A DNA stretch of 64,000 nt from Streptococcus oralis subsp. tigurinus (GCF_002356415.1 NZ_AP018338.1:1426001-1490000); one strand, 5' to 3'. Positions 16,904-26,621 are shown, numbered from the stretch's first letter. The notes: generated from the sequence alone by a model not told the origin. Numbers and translations: made by a program.

Positions 16904-17037
16904 CTATCCATGAGGCTGAACTCTATATTCTGAAACGGTTTGGCCGGTCCACTTTTTAAAGACCACTTCATACCCTTCCATTTCATTGCCATTTTCTGTT
17001 ATAATAAATTGTACATCATAACTAGAAGGAACCTACT

Positions 17038-18184
17038 ATGACAAACCTTATCAAACACAAACGGGTAGAATTTACAGAGCTGTTTTATGATCTGGTTCTG
17101 GTCTTTGCCATTTCAAAAACAACGGCCCTCATTCACCATCTTCATAACGGTATTTTGACTTGGAGTTCTTTATTTGATTTTTTCATGTCTCTTTTAGTCC
17201 TTGTCAATTCCTGGATGATTCAGACCGTTTATACCAATTGCTATGGGAAGAACTCTTTATTTAACATGGTGATCATGTTTATCAATATGGGCCTCCTGCT
17301 CTTTATATCAAATATGATTGGCCATGATTGGCAGCTCTATTTCCACTCTTTTTGCTTGGCCGTTGGTACCTTAACCCTTACCCTTTTCTTCCAATATCTT
17401 GTTGAATATTATCGACAATCAACAGATACCATTAATCGAAAAAGTATCAAGGGTTTTCTCTGGATGACAGGCTTGCGCACATTTGGTGTCTATCTAGCGG
17501 CTCTCCTTCCAATCAACCTTGGTATCTATGTCTTCCGTTCTCAGTATCTTCCTTACCTTTATTATGCCCATAACCATGACTCGTAAGGCCAAGTATTTTC
17601 AAGTCAATCTCCCCCATTTAATCGAGCGTATCTCCCTTCTAGTCATTATCACTTTTGGGGAGATGATTATGGGGCTAGCTAACTTCTTTACGATCGAGAA
17701 TTTCTCGATTTATTCCCTTCTTTATTTCATGATCATGCTTTCTCTGTTCTTCTTTTATTTCGGTCAATTCGACCATGCCATTGATGAAACATCTAATCAA
17801 AAGGGGATATTTCTAATTTACAGTCACTATCCTATTTTCATTGGACTAATTATGTTGACTGTTTCGATGAGTTTTCTCCTTAATCCTGAAGCCAATCATC
17901 TCTTTGTGACCAGCTTCTTTTATATCGGACTTGGCCTCTTCCAAGCAGCTGTCCTAGCAAATGGCCCCTATAACAAACACTATCTTCGCTTTTCGAAACG
18001 TTTCTACTTCATCCAGGCTGCACTCTATCTGACCGCCTTAACTCTCTCTTTAATTTGTGCTTCTAATCCTATGATAGTAGTGACTATTGCAACCATTTTG
18101 ACCCTAGCTATAGAAATTCATTTTGCTTATTTTTATATTAAACAGACTAAAAAGTTTTCAACAGTTGACTGGCATTTGTTTTAA
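17038..18184 (+). pseudogene. LtrA family membrane protein, second copy, frameshifted
   Basis: A paralogue of the 14248-15393 gene, similar over its full length and including the upstream TATAAT region and downstream AAGCCTTG hairpin. The first frame (17038-17586) keeps VEFTELFYDLVLVFAIS. The second frame carries HLIERISLLVIITFGEMI to the normal end. Comparison with the intact copy places a one-base insertion in the TCTTCCGTTCTCAGTATC stretch around 17530-17548. Without repair, translation gives a 182-residue N-terminal piece with a short missense tail. Confidence 0.85.
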
Positions 18185-18304
18185 TGATTTTATAACACTG
18201 AAAAGCCTTGATTTACAAGCCTTTATTCTTTGCTTTGAACTAAAAAATGACAAGATTTTTAGGATATTCTGAGTCTAATATAGATGAAATTCTTTTCTTA
18301 TAAG

Positions 18305-18330
18305 AAAAAACGCTATCTAGCGTTTTTTTA
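18305..18330. terminator. Terminator of mgrA
   Basis: AAAAAACGCTA-TC-TAGCGTTTTTTTA: a compact stem with T runs on both strands between the ltrA pseudogene and the convergent mgrA. Confidence 0.85.
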
Positions 18331-18337
18331 TTCTTAG

Positions 18338-19819
18338 TTACTCGTCTAATCGAATAAACATCATTGCGTTAAGCAAAGAGATGAGAGCGACTGTATTGAC
18401 ATTATTGGAATAGATCAGTCTCTTATTTTCAATAGGCGGAATAATAAAATTAGAAATAATGATGTCGTAAGGTGATTCTTTTAGAGCATCAAGTGATAAC
18501 TCTAGTTCACTCCAAACTTCCAGTTCAAAATTGTTACTGCAATAGTAAGCAAGTGTCTCGGCTACTGATTTTGCATGATACTGATCAAAATTACTCACGA
18601 CCAAAACCTTTAATTTAGGTTGGTTTTGTAAAAGATTTAGCACCAAGTGTTTGCTATGAGTGATAAAAGTATAAGACAAATGATTGACCTTCATTGAATT
18701 ACGATCCATATCCAAAGCCTCTAGATAATGTTCCATTCCTTCCTTCACCTCTGAAACAAATCGAGGGAAAATATTTTGAAAGTTCTTGATTGTATTGCCT
18801 TTTTGATCAAATAGGATAAACTCTGTCGATAATTCCTGGCGATGCAGATGTGCTGTATTATGCAGATGCCAAATCAGATTGTCTCTATTGTCTACTTGGA
18901 GATTATAGTCTCTTGATACCTGATCTACTAGTTCTCCCAATAACTGATACGATTTTTTTACATAGCTGTCTGTTTTTGCATGGTTCAGAAATACTTCTTC
19001 ATCTATGAAAAACATTTTTTGAAAATAGGATACAAATAGTTGACCTATCACTTCTTTATTCAGAGAGATACGATATTCAGAATCAAAGCTCGCTACAATC
19101 TCTTCGATGCCTTCTGCCTGCATGAAAGACTCTAACAATTGATTGTTAAAAGAATTTTTCTCAACTTCCAAGAAATGACCAAACTTTATGCGATATAAAT
19201 TTGTAACCAGAAGTAATTTTAACATTCTGTGAGTTGATAAATTCATCGGGAAAGAAGTTGCTTTATAGACAAATTCCAATAATTGAGACAAGGGTTCTTG
19301 AGAAAAATCTTCAAAAGGCCATTCAAGGAAATAATATTTCTCTGAAAAATACTGGGCAAAAAAGTAACGGATATCAATCTCATTTCCAGTGATTCGAACT
19401 GGATTGAGGCTAATTTCAAAACAATATTGTTTCTTAATAATCTTATTAATGTGACGGATGATACGGTAAAGAGAGGAAGAACTGATATAAAACTCTTTGC
19501 AAATACTATCAGCATCACATCCTTCATTAAAGAAGATAAATTCTAAAATTGAAAAGTGGGTTGAATGCTTAAAAAAATGATGATAGACCATCTCAATATC
19601 ACTATCATCGGTATTAATGATACGGATGCCGTTTGTTGAGGAATGAAATATCAAGTCAGGAAAGGAAGACCTGACATGGGACAAGTCATCTTTTACAGAA
19701 CGTTCTGTACAGTGCAATAATTCTGCTAGTTCCGAAATATGAAACCAGCGTTTGTTTTCAAATAGTAATTCTAATAATTCTAATTGTCTGTGACTTTTTT
19801 TCGATAATAAATCTCTCAT
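18338..19819 (-). CDS. mgrA: Mga-like virulence regulator MgrA
   Basis: A 493-residue transcription regulator. N-terminal DNA-binding part with two winged helix-turn-helix units (about residues 10-65, HISELAELLHCTERSVKDDL, and 100-130, DADSICKEFYISSSSLYRII), a central PTS-regulation-like helical domain, and a C-terminal EIIB-like domain with KVLVVSNFDQYHAKSVAETL. Size, order and position beside the Gls24 operon match pneumococcal MgrA, reported as a repressor of the rlrA pilus islet and needed in lung infection models. No rlrA genes are in this window. Divergent from glsB. Confidence 0.85.
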   Translation of the reverse strand: MRDLLSKKSHRQLELLELLFENKRWFHISELAELLHCTERSVKDDLSHVRSSFPDLIFHSSTNGIRIINTDDSDIEMVYHHFFKHSTHFSILEFIFFNEGCDADSICKEFYISSSSLYRIIRHINKIIKKQYCFEISLNPVRITGNEIDIRYFFAQYFSEKYYFLEWPFEDFSQEPLSQLLEFVYKATSFPMNLSTHRMLKLLLVTNLYRIKFGHFLEVEKNSFNNQLLESFMQAEGIEEIVASFDSEYRISLNKEVIGQLFVSYFQKMFFIDEEVFLNHAKTDSYVKKSYQLLGELVDQVSRDYNLQVDNRDNLIWHLHNTAHLHRQELSTEFILFDQKGNTIKNFQNIFPRFVSEVKEGMEHYLEALDMDRNSMKVNHLSYTFITHSKHLVLNLLQNQPKLKVLVVSNFDQYHAKSVAETLAYYCSNNFELEVWSELELSLDALKESPYDIIISNFIIPPIENKRLIYSNNVNTVALISLLNAMMFIRLDE

Positions 19820-20053
19820 GGATAGCTTTTCTCTCTTTATAATAAACTGAAGGATTGTCTTTCAATCTTCATGCAATTATACCACATGGAGTGTATTTAT
19901 CCTCTTACAACGACTTTTGCTTGTCATCAAAAGACTAGTCTAATTCCTTAGAAACTCAGTAGCATCAAGATTTTCTTATTTATTTGTATCTAAAGTACAT
20001 GTTTACAGTACGGTTTTTAAGACGAACTATTATGTTTCCAAGTTGAAATACTA

Positions 20054-20090
20054 TATAATTAGTGTAATCAAAGAAATTGATTCTTTGATT
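20054..20090 (+). promoter_or_regulatory. Promoter -10 and perfect palindrome before the Gls24 operon
   Basis: A TATAAT at 20054-20059 with no clear -35, followed at 20066-20090 by a perfect 10-bp inverted repeat AATCAAAGAA/TTCTTTGATT around ATTGA, just before the glsB Shine-Dalgarno (AAAGGAGG). The weak -35 suggests activated transcription; the palindrome could be an operator or an mRNA hairpin. The rest of 19820-20050 shows nothing clear. Confidence 0.4.
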
Positions 20091-20115
20091 TAGAAATAGA
20101 AAAGGAGGATACACT

Positions 20116-20352
20116 ATGTTGTGGTCCATTATTGTAGGAGGTCTTATTGGTCTCATCGCAGGTGCAATCACTAAAAAAGGTGGTTCAATGGGATTGATTG
20201 CAAATATCTTTGCAGGTCTTATCGGTTCGTCTGTAGGGCAATCACTTCTAGGAAGCTGGGGACCTTCATTGGCTGGAATGGCTATTATTCCGTCAATCGT
20301 AGGTGCTGTGATTGTTGTTGCAGTCGTTTCATTTCTATTTGGTAAAAAATAA
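20116..20352 (+). CDS. glsB: GlsB/YeaQ/YmgE family stress membrane protein
   Basis: A 78-residue, glycine-rich membrane protein with three helices (MLWSIIVGGLIGLIAGAI at the start, GLIANIFAGLIGSSVG in the middle, GAVIVVAVVSFLF at the end). This is the pattern of the so-called transglycosylase-associated family; it has no catalytic domain. First gene of the Asp23/Gls24 operon, behind AAAGGAGG. In enterococci and streptococci this cluster is linked to cell-envelope and bile stress. Confidence 0.85.
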   Translation: MLWSIIVGGLIGLIAGAITKKGGSMGLIANIFAGLIGSSVGQSLLGSWGPSLAGMAIIPSIVGAVIVVAVVSFLFGKK

Positions 20353-20451
20353 GCATTACCTAATAAGAAATTAAAAGTGATAAGCCATAATTTTGAATAC
20401 TGTAGACGGGTAAAATTATGGTTTAAAGCTTTTCATTTGAAAGGATTTAAT

Positions 20452-21015
20452 ATGTCAAAATCAAAGAAAATATTGTTACTTATTTTCTGTATCTTAATCT
20501 TGACTATTTTCCTTCCTATTCTCATAGATTATCATCAGGTCAGTGATTTAGATATCCATTTATTCAGTTGGAGAGAACTCTACGCTGAATTCCTGATTGC
20601 TAGATATGTCTTTTGGGGGACACTTGTCCTATCTGTTTTAGTTTTAATTTCAATGTTAGTGATACTCTTTTATCCTAAACAATATCTAGAGATTCAATTA
20701 GAAACTCAAGAAGATACATTAAAACTAAAAAATTCAGCTATCGAAGGCTTTGTTCGATGTTTGGTCATTGATCATCAGTTGATCAAAGAACCAACGGTCC
20801 ATGTAAATAGCCGCAAAAATAAATGTTTCGTTACTGTAGAAGGGAAAATTCTTCCTTCAGACAACATCTCAAATCGATGTCTAGTCATTCAGAATGAAAT
20901 AACTCATGGATTAAAGCAGTTCTTTGGTATTGAACGTGAGGTAAAACTTGAAGTTAAAGTAAAAGAAGTTGAACCTCGAAAAACGACCAAAAAGACTGTT
21001 AGTCGTGTAAAGTAA
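20452..21015 (+). CDS. amaP: Asp23 membrane anchor protein
   Basis: A 187-residue protein with a basic N-terminus, two transmembrane helices (about 8-25 and 55-80, separated by an extracytoplasmic loop) and a cytoplasmic C-terminal domain ending in a Lys/Arg-rich tail. This is the layout of AmaP, which tethers Asp23/Gls24 filaments to the membrane in staphylococci. The ATG at 20452 with AAAGGATTT is chosen over a weak upstream start. Sits between glsB and a DUF2273 gene, the standard order. Confidence 0.75.
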   Translation: MSKSKKILLLIFCILILTIFLPILIDYHQVSDLDIHLFSWRELYAEFLIARYVFWGTLVLSVLVLISMLVILFYPKQYLEIQLETQEDTLKLKNSAIEGFVRCLVIDHQLIKEPTVHVNSRKNKCFVTVEGKILPSDNISNRCLVIQNEITHGLKQFFGIEREVKLEVKVKEVEPRKTTKKTVSRVK

Positions 21016-21025
21016 GGAAGTAAAA

Positions 21026-21196
21026 ATGGAATGGTTTAAAAAATATCAGTATCCAATTATTGCAGGTTTAGTAGGTGTCATTCTCGCTTGCTTTATCTTA
21101 TCCTTTGGCTTTTTCAAAACACTCTTTGTACTAATTTGTGGAGCCTTAGGAGCATTTGCAGGATACTATGTTAAGGAAAAATATTTAAATAAATAA
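21026..21196 (+). CDS. DUF2273 small membrane protein
   Basis: A 56-residue protein too short for most ORF callers: MEWFKKYQYP, then two tightly packed membrane helices and a basic tail YVKEKYLNK. DUF2273 proteins sit between amaP and asp23/gls24 in Firmicutes, exactly as here, and are thought to help membrane attachment of the complex. A GGAAG site lies just upstream. It follows amaP by 10 bases and precedes gls24 by 11. Confidence 0.8.
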   Translation: MEWFKKYQYPIIAGLVGVILACFILSFGFFKTLFVLICGALGAFAGYYVKEKYLNK

Positions 21197-21207
21197 AGGA
21201 GTCTCGT

Positions 21208-21792
21208 ATGTCAAACGTAGATAAAAATGTAGAAAAAAAAGATGTTGCTGTTGTTTCTCAAGATGTTAAAGGGGAACTCACTTATGAGGATAAAGTCATC
21301 CAAAAAATCATTGGTCTTTCACTTGAAAAAGTACCTGGACTTTTGGATGTGGATGGAGGATTCTTCTCTAATCTAACAGAAAAAATTATCAATACGGATA
21401 ATGTCACTCATGGTGTCAATGTTGAAGTTGGGAAAGAGCAAGTTGCAGTTGACTTGAACATTGTTGTTGAGTACCAAAAGAATGTCCCTGCTTTATACAA
21501 AGAAATCAAAGATGTTGTCGTATCACAAGTTACAAAAATGACTGATCTAGAAGTGGTTGAAGTCAATGTGAATGTTGTTGATATCAAAACGAAGGAACAG
21601 CATGAAGCAGATTCAGTTAGCCTCCAAGACCGAGTAACTGACGTGGCTTCTTCAACAGGAGAATTTGCTTCAGAACAATTTGAAAAAGTGAAATCTGGTA
21701 TCGGTTCAGGTGTTGCTGCTGTTCAAGAAAAAGTAGGCGAAGGTGTTGAAGCCGTTAAGGGCGAAGCAAAGGAAAATGCTCGCGTACACTAA
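21208..21792 (+). CDS. gls24: Asp23/Gls24 family envelope stress protein
   Basis: A 194-residue cytoplasmic protein. Residues about 20-130 form the Asp23 domain (GELTYEDKVIQKIIGLSLEK, VPGLLDVDGGFF, VNVEVGKEQVAVDLNIVVEY). The C-terminal 55 residues are an amphipathic helix with repeating GEF/KVKSGIG/VQEKVGEGVE units, typical of streptococcal Gls24 proteins. General stress function at the membrane through AmaP. Fourth gene of the operon, with AAAGGAG upstream. Confidence 0.92.
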   Translation: MSNVDKNVEKKDVAVVSQDVKGELTYEDKVIQKIIGLSLEKVPGLLDVDGGFFSNLTEKIINTDNVTHGVNVEVGKEQVAVDLNIVVEYQKNVPALYKEIKDVVVSQVTKMTDLEVVEVNVNVVDIKTKEQHEADSVSLQDRVTDVASSTGEFASEQFEKVKSGIGSGVAAVQEKVGEGVEAVKGEAKENARVH

Positions 21793-21833
21793 TTCATCTG
21801 GTCTAAATCAATCAATTTAAAGGAGGCAGAATC

Positions 21834-22037
21834 ATGTCAACAGAAGAAAAACTAAATCAAGCAAAAGGTTCCATTAAAGAAGGTGTCGGCAAAATGATTG
21901 GCGATGAAAAAATGGAAAAAGAAGGAACAGCTGAAAAAGTTGTTTCTAAAGTAAAAGAAGTTGCTGAAGATGCTAAAGACGCTGTCGAAGGCGCTATTGA
22001 AGGTGTTAAAAACATGCTTCACAAAGATGAAAAATAA
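21834..22037 (+). CDS. CsbD family stress-response protein
   Basis: A 67-residue, highly charged, Lys/Glu/Gly-rich protein. [20 protein letters not shown] matches CsbD-like proteins, small general-stress factors of unknown mechanism. The C-terminus ([18 protein letters not shown]) is an amphipathic helix resembling the tail of Gls24 encoded next door. Last gene of the operon, followed by a strong terminator. Confidence 0.88.
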   Translation: MSTEEKLNQAKGSIKEGVGKMIGDEKMEKEGTAEKVVSKVKEVAEDAKDAVEGAIEGVKNMLHKDEK

Positions 22038-22075
22038 GGCTAAAAGTTAGCTGACCTTTTCATCTATAGTAGTCA

Positions 22076-22106
22076 AAAAGAGGACCGTAAATGTCCTCTT
22101 TTTTTG
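22076..22106 (+). terminator. Terminator of the Gls24 operon
   Basis: AGAGGAC-CGTAAAT-GTCCTCT followed by eight T residues, 38 bases after csbD. Confidence 0.9.
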
Positions 22107-22160
22107 TACATCGAATTCTAAACACGCTCCCATTTTTCGTTAAAAGAGATTCTTAACAGG

Positions 22161-22186
22161 AAAGTCTCTGGTTTCAGGGCTTTTTT
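22161..22186 (+). terminator. Second terminator-like hairpin
   Basis: AAAGTCTCTG-GTTT-CAGGGCTTTTTT, ten pairs with a GTTT loop and T run, about 55 bases after the first terminator. It resembles the terminator of the tRNA-Lys att repeats (AACAGGAAA...GCTTTTTTGCTT), so it may be a backup terminator, a degenerate repeat, or the end of a small RNA. Confidence 0.5.
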
Positions 22187-22254
22187 GCTTACTTAAAATA
22201 ATATCTCCCTTTTAAAGAAAGAAAATTTAAAAGCTTGCACACTACTAGACTGGC

Positions 22255-22776
22255 TTATTTATCCACCACTTGAGCCTCAAATTGGGCTGGTTGGTTGTCT
22301 ACATTGGTAATGGTTATCGTGTAGGGCTTGTTATTGGTGGCATCAAAGACTTTTTCACCTTGGTAACTCACAACAACTCCATCTTTTTCTAAATAAATAT
22401 CTGCTTGCTTGTTTGGAAGTTCTTCATCCTCCTCATCGAAACCATGGCTTTTTGTAATTTTTTGTTCCTCTACTCCATAGTAAATAGCACCATTTCGCTC
22501 ACTCCAAACATCTGATCCAGATAATTTAATTCTGCTAGAATCTTTCTTCTTCAAGATGAAGATTGAATAGTATTCCAAATCTTGTGTTCTGGGATTTACT
22601 CTTAAGCTGACGGATTCCCCTGGTTGAAGAGTGTATTTTCCATAGTTCAAAACTGAAAAGACAAACCAAACTAGTAGCAAACCATAGAACACTCCTATCA
22701 TCATTCGTGAGCGCCTGCTTTTAAAAAAACGTAAAAGTAATACAAAAGAGACAATAAAGAGCAATTCTGTAAACAT
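22255..22776 (-). CDS. Membrane-anchored protein of unknown function
   Basis: 173 residues with two N-terminal transmembrane helices (about 3-18 and 24-42, separated by RRSR) and an extracytoplasmic, beta-rich domain (about 48-173) containing LQPGESVSLRVNPRT, an acidic loop DEEDEELP and a C-terminal strand set. I do not recognise the family. Monocistronic, with GGGG before the ATG. Confidence 0.55.
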   Translation of the reverse strand: MFTELLFIVSFVLLLRFFKSRRSRMMIGVFYGLLLVWFVFSVLNYGKYTLQPGESVSLRVNPRTQDLEYYSIFILKKKDSSRIKLSGSDVWSERNGAIYYGVEEQKITKSHGFDEEDEELPNKQADIYLEKDGVVVSYQGEKVFDATNNKPYTITITNVDNQPAQFEAQVVDK

Positions 22777-22845
22777 TCTTTTCCCCTTTTCTTATCATCG
22801 TTGACATCCTGAACAGAGTCTCGCTTCCATTTCTCACTAGTAACA

Positions 22846-23369
22846 TCAACCATACAAAGTCTGATACATCTTATCTAGAAAAGATTTCAACTCTTTTTGA
22901 ACAATCTTTAACAAGCGTTCTTCTTCGGCTTGAGAGATGTTCACATCTTCTTTTTTTGATTACTAATATGAGAATAGTAACTACGTTTTAGGGTTAATTG
23001 ATTATCTAAAATATAGTAGGCATTTATTTTTTCCTCATTTACCATTGTTGCAAATAAAACAGAAACTTCATCCCTGCCAGGATTCAACATTTTCAGATCG
23101 ATGTCTCCTTTTATCCCTATGGAGTCAATTCCTCCATCCAAGCGAATGGCACCGTCGGGAGGAACAATATAGCCTGCTTTCCGCATGTCAGACGCATATT
23201 TCCCTGACGCCGTTAAATGTTTTAAGACAGCTATAGTGTCCTTTTCTTCAAAGGAGGTCTTTAATTGGAAGCGTTCTTGGTGGCTTTGATACTGAGAATA
23301 AAGAGTGATACCAACAACTAAGGCAAGTACAGAAGCGAGCAAGATTCGTATTTTTCTACATCTCGACAT
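22846..23369 (-). pseudogene. Small secreted/lipoprotein-like protein, frameshifted at a poly-A tract
   Basis: The open part (23369 down to 22941) encodes an N-terminal membrane anchor (RKIRILLASVLALVVGITLY) and a soluble domain, 142 residues, with an AGGAG site. It stops soon after a seven-A run (22951-22957). Adding one A restores a frame that reads SNQKKEDVNISQAEEERLLK and continues through KELKSFLDKMYQ to a stop at 22846-22848. The 35 extra codons look like genuine coding sequence, so the present form is a C-terminally truncated product. Family not recognised. Confidence 0.6.
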
Positions 23370-23472
23370 GTTTATCTCCTCTATCTTAGAAATCATAGAA
23401 GTCTTGTTTCTAACTTTGAAAGATAACTTCCTTATCCTTGAAAATCCTTGGGACTCTAGTCCCCCGTGACTG

Positions 23473-23928
23473 TTATCTGCCCTTTTTCATGATGTATTTT
23501 CGTATAGGTACTTCAACCATTTGAACGATTTCAAATCCTGCTTTTTGGTAAAGCTTGTAAGCTGTTTTATTTGCCTCGTAGACATTTAGAGAAATAGTAT
23601 CTATGTCTTCATTTTCAAAGGCCAAACTAACAAATTTTCTTAAAGCCTGGCTACCTAAGCCTTGTCCCTGTTTCTGGGGATTGATAAAAAATCTCCCAAT
23701 ATGAAGATTCCTGTCTTCTAGCCTGATTTTCTGGATAAGCCCCACAAACTCTTGTCCATCAAAGATTGAAAAGATTCCTTCCAAATCTTGCAAGATTTGA
23801 ATTGTTAAGGGAAAAGGAATCATTGTTCCCATCCATTGTTCTTGAAAGGATTTGCCAAGGGAGTTGGACCATTGGCTTAAGAGCTGAGCATTTTCTGTGC
23901 TCATATTTTCTTCAAAACGAATCATCAT
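23473..23928 (-). CDS. GNAT family N-acetyltransferase
   Basis: A 151-residue GNAT-fold enzyme. The acetyl-CoA loop FFINPQKQGQGLGSQALRKF matches the Q/RxxGxG/A motif A, and the following LNVYEANKTAYKLYQKAGFE is the usual C-terminal motif B. Substrate unknown. Two adjacent ATG codons are possible starts; GAGGTCAAG lies upstream. Divergent from cclA across about 70 bases. Confidence 0.8.
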   Translation of the reverse strand: MMIRFEENMSTENAQLLSQWSNSLGKSFQEQWMGTMIPFPLTIQILQDLEGIFSIFDGQEFVGLIQKIRLEDRNLHIGRFFINPQKQGQGLGSQALRKFVSLAFENEDIDTISLNVYEANKTAYKLYQKAGFEIVQMVEVPIRKYIMKKGR

Positions 23929-23997
23929 CTTGACCTCACCGTCTTATCAATGTTTCTTTATTATACTACTTCTTCTATTTTTTACGAATAGATAAGT

Positions 23998-24657
23998 ATG
24001 ATTGATCTTTATTTTTTTCTTGTCGGGAGCATTCTCGCTTCCTTTCTCGGTTTAGTCATTGATCGTTTTCCTGAGCAATCCATTATCCAACCAGCCAGTC
24101 ACTGCGATTCCTGTCAGACTCGCTTGCGACCCTTAGATTTGATTCCGATTATCTCTCAAGTAATTGGTCGCTTTCGCTGTCGCTACTGCAAGATTCGCTA
24201 TCCTATTTGGTATGCCCTCTTTGAACTAGGCTTAGGACTCCTCTTTCTAGCTTGGTCTTGGGGCTGGCTTTCCTTAGGTAAAGTCATCCTCATCACTGCT
24301 GGTTTGACCTTGGGAATCTATGACTTTCGCCATCAGGAGTATCCCTTACTGGTCTGGATGACTTTCCACCTAATCCTCATGGCCTGCTCTGGCTGGAATC
24401 TGGTTATGGTCTTCTTTCTTGTTCTCGGAATCATGGCTCATTTTATCGATATCCACATGGGAGCAGGGGATTTTCTCTTTCTGGCTTCTTGTGCGCTCGT
24501 CTTTAGCGTGACAGAATTACTCATCTTGATCCAGTTTGCTTCTGCGACGGGAATCCTAGCCTTTCTCCTGCAAAAGAAAAAGGAAAGACTTCCTTTTGTG
24601 CCTTTCCTCTCACTTGCTGTTTGTTTGATTATTTTTGGTAAGCTACTGCTTGTTTGA
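23998..24657 (+). CDS. cclA: Type IV prepilin peptidase of the competence pilus
   Basis: A 219-residue A24-family membrane aspartic protease that cleaves and N-methylates ComG-type pilins for DNA uptake. N-terminal domain with the CDSCQTRL and CRYCKIRYP zinc-type cysteine pairs (about residues 36-76). Catalytic aspartates are in YDFRHQEYP and in the GxGD motif MGAGDFL. About seven to eight membrane helices. No strong Shine-Dalgarno is visible. Its last 29 bases overlap the end of convergent trpA. Confidence 0.92.
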   Translation: MIDLYFFLVGSILASFLGLVIDRFPEQSIIQPASHCDSCQTRLRPLDLIPIISQVIGRFRCRYCKIRYPIWYALFELGLGLLFLAWSWGWLSLGKVILITAGLTLGIYDFRHQEYPLLVWMTFHLILMACSGWNLVMVFFLVLGIMAHFIDIHMGAGDFLFLASCALVFSVTELLILIQFASATGILAFLLQKKKERLPFVPFLSLAVCLIIFGKLLLV

Positions 24658-25405
24658 TAAAGTCCTCAATCGGCTCTCCTTGGTGGAGAGCTTTTACAAT
24701 TTTCGAACCGACAATAACGCCATCTGACACCGCATTAAAGCGTTCTACATCTTCTTGACTAGACACACCAAAACCTGTCAAGACTGGGATGTCAGCTACT
24801 TGATGCAATTGCGCCAAGTGCTTGTCCAAGTCTGCACGGTAATTTCCTGATTTCCCTGTTACCCCATTGATGGCAACAGCATAGACAAAGCCTTCAGCTT
24901 CCTTGATCAACTCTTTTTGACGCTCGAGTCCTGTTGTCAAGCTAACTAGGGGAATCAAGGCAATGTCTGTATCTACCAAAAAGGGCTCTACAAAGTTGGC
25001 ATGCTCATGAGGAAGGTCTGGGATAATCAATCCCTTAACCACTGTATCTGCCAAATCTTTGACAAATTTGTCCACACCGTACTGAAAGAGGGGGTTGAAG
25101 TAGGTCATGATGACCAGTGGCACCTCAGTCTGAATGGTTTTCAAGGTTTCAACCAAGGCCTGAGTAGAAGTTCCATGAGCTAGACTGCGTAAGCCTGCTT
25201 CTTCGATCACAGGTCCATCTGCAACAGGGTCTGAAAAGGGAATACCCACTTCAATGGCTGAAACACCCAAATCTTCTAAAAAGTGGATTGTTTCACCGAG
25301 ACCCTCAAAGCCTTTCTCGTGGTCCCCAGCCATGATATAGGGAACAAAAATTCCTTTTCCAGTTGCTTTGATAGCGTTCAGTTTTTCTGTTAGTGTCTTA
25401 GACAT
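24629..25405 (-). CDS. trpA: Tryptophan synthase alpha chain
   Basis: Cleaves indole-3-glycerol phosphate to indole and glyceraldehyde 3-phosphate, passing indole to TrpB. 258-residue TIM barrel with [18 protein letters not shown] (catalytic Glu and loop-2 Asp), DLPHEH in loop 6 and [19 protein letters not shown] for phosphate binding. The ATG at 25405 follows GGGAG and overlaps trpB by 8 bases; an in-frame upstream start lies in trpB. Last gene of trpEGDCFBA. No terminator fits after it because it overlaps cclA tail to tail. Confidence 0.96.
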   Translation of the reverse strand: MSKTLTEKLNAIKATGKGIFVPYIMAGDHEKGFEGLGETIHFLEDLGVSAIEVGIPFSDPVADGPVIEEAGLRSLAHGTSTQALVETLKTIQTEVPLVIMTYFNPLFQYGVDKFVKDLADTVVKGLIIPDLPHEHANFVEPFLVDTDIALIPLVSLTTGLERQKELIKEAEGFVYAVAINGVTGKSGNYRADLDKHLAQLHQVADIPVLTGFGVSSQEDVERFNAVSDGVIVGSKIVKALHQGEPIEDFIKQAVAYQK

Positions 25406-26621
25406 GGACTTCTCCCTTCTTTGCTGCATCTGCTTCCAAGCGGTCTTTGACTTGAACTACATCCTTGTCTCCACGACCGGATAGGCAGACAATCATTGAC
25501 TTGTCTGGACCAAGTTCTTTGGCCAATTTCACCGCGAAGGCAATGGCATGGCTAGATTCCAAGGCTGGAATAATCCCTTCCACACGAGACAAGAGTTGGA
25601 ATCCTTCCAAGGCTTCCTCGTCAGTCACAGGAACATAGCTGGCACGTTTGATATCATGATAGTGAGAGTGTTCTGGACCGATACCAGGATAGTCCAATCC
25701 TGCTGAGATAGAGAAAGCTTCAAGAATTTGACCATGAGCATCTTGGAGCACATCCATAAGAGAACCGTGGAGAACACCTGGACGACCCTTGGTCAAAGTC
25801 GCTGCGTGGTGCTCCGTGTCCACACCAAGTCCAGCTGCTTCAGCCCCATACATAGCTACAGACTCATCTTCTACAAATGGATGGAAGAGACCAATCGCAT
25901 TAGAACCACCACCAACACAGGCTACTAGGGCATCTGGCAAATCTTGACCTGTCAAGTCACGGTACTGTTGTTTGGCTTCTCTACCGATGACACTTTGGAA
26001 GTCACGAACTATTTCTGGGAATGGATGAGGCCCCAAGGCAGAACCAAGGATATAGTGGGTATCATCGATATTAGCCACCCATGAACGAAGGGCTGCATTG
26101 ACTGCGTCCTTGAGCACGCGCGAACCATCTGTCACGGCCTCAACCTTGGCTCCCAAAAGCTCCATGCGGAAGACATTAAGGGCTTGGCGTTTGACATCTT
26201 CCTCACCCATATAGATGGTACATTCCATGTTAAAGAGGGCCGCAGCTGTTGCAGTTGCCACACCGTGCTGACCAGCACCAGTTTCAGCGATAATTTTCTT
26301 TTTACCCATGCGTTTAGCCAGAAGAACCTGTCCCAAGGCATTATTAATCTTGTGAGCCCCTGTATGGTTGAGGTCTTCCCGTTTGAGGTAAATCTTGGCT
26401 CCTCCGATATGCTGGGTCAAGTTTTTTGCGTAGTAAAGGGGAGTTTCACGTCCTACATACTGGCGTAAGAGCTGCTTTAATTCCTCTTGGAAACTTGGGT
26501 CTACCTGACTTTCACGGTAGGCCTTCTCCAACTCCAAAACTGCTGTCATCAATGTTTCTGGGACAAAACGTCCGCCGAATTTTCCGTAAAATCCATCTTT
26601 ATTTGGTTCTTGATATGCCAT
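25398..26621 (-). CDS. trpB: Tryptophan synthase beta chain (operon copy)
   Basis: Condenses indole with L-serine using PLP. 407 residues with the PLP lysine in [15 protein letters not shown], the catalytic glutamate in AETGAGQHG, phosphate cup GGGSNAIG, and SGRGDKD at the end. It overlaps trpF by 23 bases and trpA by 8. This is the canonical TrpB; a divergent paralogue lies at 31182-32360. Confidence 0.97.
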   Translation of the reverse strand: MAYQEPNKDGFYGKFGGRFVPETLMTAVLELEKAYRESQVDPSFQEELKQLLRQYVGRETPLYYAKNLTQHIGGAKIYLKREDLNHTGAHKINNALGQVLLAKRMGKKKIIAETGAGQHGVATATAAALFNMECTIYMGEEDVKRQALNVFRMELLGAKVEAVTDGSRVLKDAVNAALRSWVANIDDTHYILGSALGPHPFPEIVRDFQSVIGREAKQQYRDLTGQDLPDALVACVGGGSNAIGLFHPFVEDESVAMYGAEAAGLGVDTEHHAATLTKGRPGVLHGSLMDVLQDAHGQILEAFSISAGLDYPGIGPEHSHYHDIKRASYVPVTDEEALEGFQLLSRVEGIIPALESSHAIAFAVKLAKELGPDKSMIVCLSGRGDKDVVQVKDRLEADAAKKGEVHV

